Below, piece by piece: positions 33,580 through 37,667 of a stretch of 37,667 nt of DNA. A model generated the notes under the pieces. That model did no database searches. It saw nothing but the letters and a program-made list of their open reading frames with translations, and had not been told where the DNA came from. The position numbers and the translations under genes were made by a program. Source of the DNA: Cellulomonas sp. ACRRI (GTDB lineage Bacteria > Actinomycetota > Actinomycetes > Actinomycetales > Cellulomonadaceae); assembly GCF_022346185.1 (NCBI RefSeq), contig NZ_JAKRMS010000026.1, positions 1 through 37,667 of the forward strand, in the 5' to 3' direction. How positions within the stretch are numbered: position 1 is the stretch's first letter; every line of letters starts with the position of its first letter.

Positions 33580-34683
33580 ATGCCCGACGACCGCGCTGCG
33601 CGCGCGCCGCGCCAGGCGCTCGCCGCGGTGGCCGCCGCGGCGGGCCTGGCCCTGGTGCTCGCGCGCGCCCGGGCCGGGGTCGCGCTCGAGCCGGTCGCCT
33701 GGGAGGCCGCGGCGCAGCTGGTCGGCGCCGCCGCGCTGCTCCTGCGCCGGGAGCCGGTGGCGCTCGCGGTGTGCCTGCCGCTGTGCCTGCTGTCGCCCGT
33801 CGTCGCGACGCCGGTCGCGCTGTACCTGGTCGGGCGGTGGGCCGGGCCGCGTGCGGCGTGGCTCGGCCTGCTCGCCGCGCTGGCGATGATCTGGCCCGTC
33901 TGGCGGCTGACCTCGTTCCGGTCGGGCGTCGCCCTGCCCCTCGTGCTGCTGCTCGCCGTGCTGGTGCCGTGGCTCGCGGGGCGCGGGCAGCGGTCGGCGG
34001 CGGCCGCCACCGCGCTCCGGCTGGCGCAGGAGCGCACCGCCGCGGAGGCCGCGACCCTCGCGGTGCGGCGGGCCGAGCGCACCCGGCTCGCCGGCGAGCT
34101 GCACGACGTGGTCGCGCACCGGATCAGCCTGATCGTGCTGCACGCGAACCTGTTCGACGGCGCCTCCGGCGACCCGGCGGTGCGCGCCGCTGCGGCCGAG
34201 ATCCGCGACACCGGGCGCGCCGCCCTGGACGAGATGCGCGAGGTGCTGCGGCTGCTGCGGCACGAGCCCGGCGAGGCCGGCCTCGCCCGGCACGCGCTCC
34301 CGGAGGTGGAGGGCCTGGTCGCCGCCGCGCGCGACGTCGGGCAGCCCGTCACCGCCGTCGTCGCGGCGGTGCACCGCGACCCGCCGGACCCCGCGGAGCG
34401 CACCGCCGTCCGCGTGGTCCGCGAGGGCCTGACCAACGCGGTCCGGCACGCGCCCGGCGCGGGCACCCGCGTCCTGGTCGAGGACGCCGGGCCCGAGCTG
34501 CACGTGCAGGTGCTCACCACCGAGGCGCGGCCGGTGCCGACGGGGCTCGCGACCGGCGGCACCGGCCTGGCCGGGCTGCGCGAGCGGGTGGCCCTCGTGG
34601 GCGGGCGCCTCGACGCCGGCCCGACGCCCGCGGGCGGCTTCGTGCTCGACGCGCGGCTGCCGCGCCGTGCCGCGCCGGCATGA
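33580..34683 (+). CDS. Sensor histidine kinase (HisKA_3, NarL-partner type)
   Basis: 367 aa. Four to five membrane helices in residues ~10-135 with almost no extracellular domain, so it probably senses membrane state or an intramembrane cue. Dimerisation motif ERTRLAGELHDVVAHRISLIVL gives the phosphorylated His176. ATPase part has REGLTNAVRHA (N-box) and GGTGLAGLRERVALVGG (G-box). ATG with GGGGGGAG about 7 nt upstream. Its stop overlaps the response regulator start (ATGA). Confidence 0.93.
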   Translation: MPDDRAARAPRQALAAVAAAAGLALVLARARAGVALEPVAWEAAAQLVGAAALLLRREPVALAVCLPLCLLSPVVATPVALYLVGRWAGPRAAWLGLLAALAMIWPVWRLTSFRSGVALPLVLLLAVLVPWLAGRGQRSAAAATALRLAQERTAAEAATLAVRRAERTRLAGELHDVVAHRISLIVLHANLFDGASGDPAVRAAAAEIRDTGRAALDEMREVLRLLRHEPGEAGLARHALPEVEGLVAAARDVGQPVTAVVAAVHRDPPDPAERTAVRVVREGLTNAVRHAPGAGTRVLVEDAGPELHVQVLTTEARPVPTGLATGGTGLAGLRERVALVGGRLDAGPTPAGGFVLDARLPRRAAPA

Positions 34684-35336
34684 TCCGGGTGCTGGTGGTG
34701 GACGACGAGGCCTCGTCCCGACGGGGCGTCGCCCGGCTGGTCGGCTCCGCGCCGGACCTGGAGGTGGTGGGGGCGACCGCGGACGGGCGCGAGGCGGTCG
34801 AGCAGGTGCGCGCCCACCGGCCCGACGTCGTGCTGCTCGACCTGCGGGTGCCCGTGCTGGACGGCCTCGGCGCGGCCCGGGAGATCCTCCGGGCCGGCAC
34901 GGCCGTCGTCGTCCTCGCCACGTTCCCGCCCGACCGGCACCTCGTCCCGGCGCTGCGGCTCGGGGCCGCCGGGTACCTGCTGAAGGACAGCACCGGCGAG
35001 GAGCTGCACCGCGGGATCCGCGCCGCCGCCGCGGGCGGGACCGTGCAGTCGCCGGCCGACACCCGGCGGCTGCTCGACGCCCTCGGCCCCGCGCCGTCCG
35101 GCACCGCGCAGGCGGCGCGGGACCGGGTGGCGCCGCTCAGCGCACGGGAGCGCGACGTGCTCGCCTGCGTGGCGGAGGGGCTGCCGGACGCGGACATCGC
35201 GGTGCGGCTGCACCTGGCCGAGCCGACCGTGCGGGCGCACCTCGCGCAGGTGCTGACGAAGCTCGGTGCGGCCAACCGCACCCAGGCGGCGATCGTGGCG
35301 CACGAGGCGGGGCTGGCGCCGCCGGCCGGCGGGTGA
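34680..35336 (+). CDS. NarL/FixJ-family response regulator
   Basis: 218 aa. Receiver domain with acidic pair D8-D9, phospho-acceptor Asp54 in VVLLDLRVP, switch Thr in VVLATFPPD, and Lys102 in YLLKDS. C-terminal LuxR helix-turn-helix LSARERDVLACVAEGLPDADIAVRLHLAEPTVRAHLAQVLTKLG. Coupled by overlap to its kinase. Target genes are not evident nearby. Confidence 0.94.
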   Translation: MIRVLVVDDEASSRRGVARLVGSAPDLEVVGATADGREAVEQVRAHRPDVVLLDLRVPVLDGLGAAREILRAGTAVVVLATFPPDRHLVPALRLGAAGYLLKDSTGEELHRGIRAAAAGGTVQSPADTRRLLDALGPAPSGTAQAARDRVAPLSARERDVLACVAEGLPDADIAVRLHLAEPTVRAHLAQVLTKLGAANRTQAAIVAHEAGLAPPAGG

Positions 35337-35340
35337 GGCG

Positions 35341-35362
35341 CGGGGCGCGCCGGCCCGCCCCG
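35341..35362 (+). terminator. Short hairpin after response regulator
   Basis: 7-bp arms 35341-35347 and 35356-35362, 5 nt beyond the stop. Confidence 0.5.
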
Positions 35363-35384
35363 CACGGCTGGCACGATGGCGGCC

Positions 35385-35930
35385 ATGTCCGCCTGGCGCA
35401 CCCACGACTCCCGCACCGTCTACGAGAACCCGTGGATCCGGGTCCGCGAGGACGCCGTCACCCGGCCCGATGGCGGTGCCGGCGTCTACGGGGTGGTCGA
35501 GGTCCGGCACCCCGCGGTGTTCGTCGTGCCGGTGACCGACGACGACGAGGTGGTGCTGGTCGAGGTCGAGCGGTACACCACCGGCGGCGTCTCGCTCGAG
35601 GTGCCCGCGGGCGGGTCGGACGGCGAGGACCCGGTCGTCGCCGCCCGGCGCGAGCTGCGGGAGGAGACCGGCCTGGCCGCCGCCGAGTGGACGCACCTCG
35701 GCCCGGTGTTCTCGCTCAACGGTGTGGCGCACGCGCCGGGGCACGTGCTGCTCGCCCGGGGACTGCGGCCGGCGGACGAGGCCCACGCCCAGGACGAGGA
35801 GGGCATCGTCGCGGTCCGCCGGGTGCCGTGGCCCGACGTGCTGACGCTCGTGCGCGACGGGGCGATCACGGACAACGAGTCCCTGGGCGCGCTGCTGCAC
35901 GCGGCGATCGCGCTCGGCCGGGTGTCCTGA
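35385..35930 (+). CDS. NUDIX hydrolase (ADP-ribose pyrophosphatase-like)
   Basis: 181 aa. NUDIX box GGSDGEDPVVAARRELREETGL supplies the Mg-binding REL-x-EE helix; the glycine-to-Glu spacing is one residue shorter than the textbook G-x5-E. The leading RYTTGGVSLEVPAGG resembles ADP-ribose/sugar-nucleotide pyrophosphatases, which split nucleoside diphosphates linked to sugars. ATG 35385 is chosen, since CACGAT lies 7 nt upstream; ATG 35376 is in frame as an alternative. The last 65 nt overlap the convergent gene. Confidence 0.88.
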   Translation: MSAWRTHDSRTVYENPWIRVREDAVTRPDGGAGVYGVVEVRHPAVFVVPVTDDDEVVLVEVERYTTGGVSLEVPAGGSDGEDPVVAARRELREETGLAAAEWTHLGPVFSLNGVAHAPGHVLLARGLRPADEAHAQDEEGIVAVRRVPWPDVLTLVRDGAITDNESLGALLHAAIALGRVS

Positions 35931-36585
35931 CCGCACCGCCTCCGTCCCGGTCGGGCGACGTGGCGCCCGCGGCCCGGAGACCCGCGTCCCAGCCGGGTGC
36001 GCGGCAGCCCGCGGGGGGCCCGAGCGGGGTGGGGTCCAGGCCGGCCGCCGCCAGCAGCCACGCCGCGACCGAGTTCGACGTCCACATGTCCCGCCCGGCC
36101 GGCGCGCGTCCGACCCGGGCGGGCCCGCGCGGTCCCCGCGCACCCCACGTGCGGACGGGCACGCTCGGCGCCGCGGCCAGCAGGGCGTCCGCGACCCGCG
36201 GGTCCGCCGAGGCCGGCAGCCGTACGACCGCCCACGCCAGGTCCGGCACCGACCCACCCGCCCAGCACCGCACCTCGTACCGGAACAGCCTCGACCGACC
36301 GAGCAGCCGGGTGCCGACCGGACCGGTCGCGACCACCCCGCGGTCGACCGCCGGCGGGCCCCAGGCGGGCGTCACCTCGACGGCGACCTCGTCGCCGTCC
36401 GAGGGCCGCAGCAGCAGGGCGGCGTGCACGAGCGCCCGGGGCGGCCGGCGGTCGTGGAGCGCGGCCAGCGCCTCGTAGGCCCGGCCGCTCGCGCGCACCA
36501 CGCGGGGTCCTCCGGCGCCGAGCGGGATCCAGCAGAGCTGGACGGCGGCCGCGGGTCCGGCGTCGGGTGCGAGGTAGGTGCTCAT
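35866..36585 (-). CDS. Conserved hypothetical protein
   Basis: 239 aa. Not recognised. Conserved-looking blocks: TGPVGTRLLGRSRLFRYEVRCW, GGSVPDLAWAVVRLP, and RDMWTSNSVAAWLLAAAGLD followed by GCRAPGWDAGL. The WTSNS...WLL phrase looks like a catalytic or substrate-binding segment but I cannot assign it. No signal peptide. The final ~22 codons are Arg/Pro-rich and lie on the complement of the NUDIX 3' end, so the true end may be read-through into overlap. Confidence 0.68.
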   Translation of the reverse strand: MSTYLAPDAGPAAAVQLCWIPLGAGGPRVVRASGRAYEALAALHDRRPPRALVHAALLLRPSDGDEVAVEVTPAWGPPAVDRGVVATGPVGTRLLGRSRLFRYEVRCWAGGSVPDLAWAVVRLPASADPRVADALLAAAPSVPVRTWGARGPRGPARVGRAPAGRDMWTSNSVAAWLLAAAGLDPTPLGPPAGCRAPGWDAGLRAAGATSPDRDGGGAVRTPGRARSPRAAARPGTRCP

Positions 36586-36691
36586 GTCCCCATCCCGCCA
36601 CCGCCGCGGCCGCCGCCGCCACGGACCGACGTCCCTGGCGGCGCACCGGCCCCGGCGCGGACGGGGGTTCCACGGCGGGCGGCCCGGCTGC

Positions 36692-36697
36692 TACGGT
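36692..36697 (+). promoter_or_regulatory. -10 box of siderophore-interacting protein gene
   Basis: TACGGT, 10 nt before the iron box and 49 nt before the GTG. Confidence 0.55.
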
Positions 36698-36707
36698 CGC
36701 GACCGGG

Positions 36708-36726
36708 TAAGGAGAGCCTTACCAAT
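36708..36726 (+). promoter_or_regulatory. Iron box (IdeR/DmdR-type operator)
   Basis: TAAGGAGAGCCTTACCAAT matches the actinobacterial iron-repressor box (core AGG--AGCCT--CC) at 13 of 19 positions and contains the palindromic GTAAGG/CCTTAC. It lies just after the -10, so repressor bound with Fe2+ would block transcription. Confidence 0.85.
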
Positions 36727-36746
36727 CCCGCCGTCAAGGAGCGCCC

Positions 36747-37589
36747 GTGGCTCGCAGCACCAACACCGGCCGGCGCAAGCCCGAGGTCACCGAGCTGCTG
36801 ACCCTGCACGTGCTGCGCACCCAGCGGGTGTCCACGGGGTTCGTCCGGGTCACGCTGGGCGGCGGAGACGCCGCGCGGTTCCGGCCCATGGGCTACGACC
36901 AGTGGTTCCGGCTGTTCATCCCCGTGGCGGACGACGCGGTGCTGTCCCGGCTGCCGAACCGGCTCGACACCCTCGCCTACCTGAAGTACCTCGCGATCGC
37001 CCGGACCGAGCGGCCGGTGCTGCGGAACTACACGGTCCGCGCGTACCGCGCCGACGGGCCGGACGGTCCCGAGCTCGACGTCGACTTCGTGCTGCACGGC
37101 ACGCCCGAGGACGGCACCTCCGGCCCCGCCGCGACCTGGGCGCGGACCTGCGCGCCGGGCGACGCCGTGGCGATCCTGGACGAGGGCATCACCTTCCCGG
37201 CGGCCGCCGCCCGGGACCGGCTGCTGCTGGTCGCGGACGAGACCGGGCTGCCCGCCGTCGCCGGCATCCTCGGGTCTCTGGGTGCGGACGCGCGCGGGGT
37301 CGCCGTGGTCGAGGTGCCGCACGCCGACGACGTGCAGGACCTCGACGGACCCGACGGCGTGCAGGTGCGCTGGGTGGTGCGCGACGACCCGCACGCCGTC
37401 GCGGGACCGGCGGCGCTCGCTGTCGTCGAGGCGCTGCCCCTCCCGGCGGAGCCCGTCACGGCGTGGGTCGTGGGGGAGCAGTCGCTCGTCGCCGGGGCGC
37501 GCCGGCACTGGGTCGGCGCGGGCGTGCCGAAGCAGGACGTCACGTTCTGCGGGTACTGGCGGGCGGCGCGGGTGCGGGCGGCGGCGTGA
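36747..37589 (+). CDS. Siderophore-interacting FAD-binding protein (ViuB/YqjH-like)
   Basis: 280 aa. FAD-dependent ferric-siderophore reductase family that releases iron in the cytoplasm. FAD motif RNYTVRAY (Arg93-Thr96) and the DFVLHG strand, TWARTCAPGDAVAILDEG, LLLVADETGLPAVAGIL, and the C-terminal AWVVGEQSLVAGARRHWV and FCGYWR are family signatures. GTG start with AAGGAG at 36736-36741. The iron box upstream fits induction under iron starvation. No siderophore transporter is next to it in the window. Confidence 0.94.
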   Translation: MARSTNTGRRKPEVTELLTLHVLRTQRVSTGFVRVTLGGGDAARFRPMGYDQWFRLFIPVADDAVLSRLPNRLDTLAYLKYLAIARTERPVLRNYTVRAYRADGPDGPELDVDFVLHGTPEDGTSGPAATWARTCAPGDAVAILDEGITFPAAAARDRLLLVADETGLPAVAGILGSLGADARGVAVVEVPHADDVQDLDGPDGVQVRWVVRDDPHAVAGPAALAVVEALPLPAEPVTAWVVGEQSLVAGARRHWVGAGVPKQDVTFCGYWRAARVRAAA

Positions 37590-37613
37590 TGCGAGGCGCG
37601 ACCGGCCGGGGGT

Positions 37614-37667
37614 GAGCTGCGGGGCGACCTGCGGGGGGCGACCTGCGGAGGGTGACCTGCGGGGGGC
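37614..37667. repeat. 14-bp tandem repeat at right edge
   Basis: GACCTGCGG recurs at 37626, 37640 and 37654, exactly 14 nt apart, with a diverged GAGCTGCGG at 37614. The array continues past the window. Confidence 0.8.

Overview
The window is very GC-rich chromosomal DNA from an actinobacterium. GTG starts are common, TANNNT -10 boxes often sit 6-7 nt before a start codon (leaderless mRNAs), and the order aceE / PucR regulator / fabD / acpP / KAS, with DUF3052 and AhpE next to aceE, matches the block known from Mycobacterium and relatives. Overall content (GH20, D-aminoacylase, FMN-lipoprotein/ApbE) suggests a Cellulomonas-like member of the Micrococcales; this taxonomic call is an inference. 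No prophage, transposase or CRISPR was seen.

Layout. 1-506: 5' part of a PHP/CehA-type metallohydrolase running off the left edge, with a perfect inverted repeat at the edge itself. 698-3586: three overlapping genes, an FMN-binding lipoprotein, the flavin transferase ApbE, and an RnfD/NqrB-like membrane domain fused to a ferredoxin-NADP reductase module; together they look like a compact NAD(P)H-to-outside electron conduit. 3650-4930: a ketopantoate-reductase-like gene and a divergent Rid protein. 5057-10369 (minus): type II fatty-acid cluster fasR-like regulator, fabD, fabH, acpP, fabF. 10482-11162: a small helical-repeat-like gene. 11163-11739: a non-coding island of 19-nt periodic repeats and the aceE terminator. 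11740-16015: aceE (minus), DUF3052, ahpE and tRNA-Val (plus). 16057-17680: an orphan lipoprotein and a GNAT acetyltransferase.

17957-25638 is one long operon: sugar ABC importer (binding protein and two permeases, no ATPase), IclR regulator, cytoplasmic GH20 hexosaminidase, D-aminoacylase-like amidohydrolase and canonical RidA. It converges on a D-serine-dehydratase/D-threonine-aldolase-like PLP enzyme (25685-26938). Together these suggest uptake of amino-sugar oligomers or wall fragments, release of amino sugars and D-amino acids, their deamination, and RidA cleanup of the enamine intermediates.

27039-37589 is a run of single genes and pairs: hexapeptide O-acetyltransferase, a small protein, DUF1254/DUF1214 protein divergent from a MalT-type LuxR regulator, two small stress/membrane proteins, a NarL-type two-component pair, a NUDIX hydrolase overlapping a conserved unknown gene tail-to-tail, and an iron-box-controlled siderophore-interacting flavoprotein. 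The right edge ends in a short tandem repeat.
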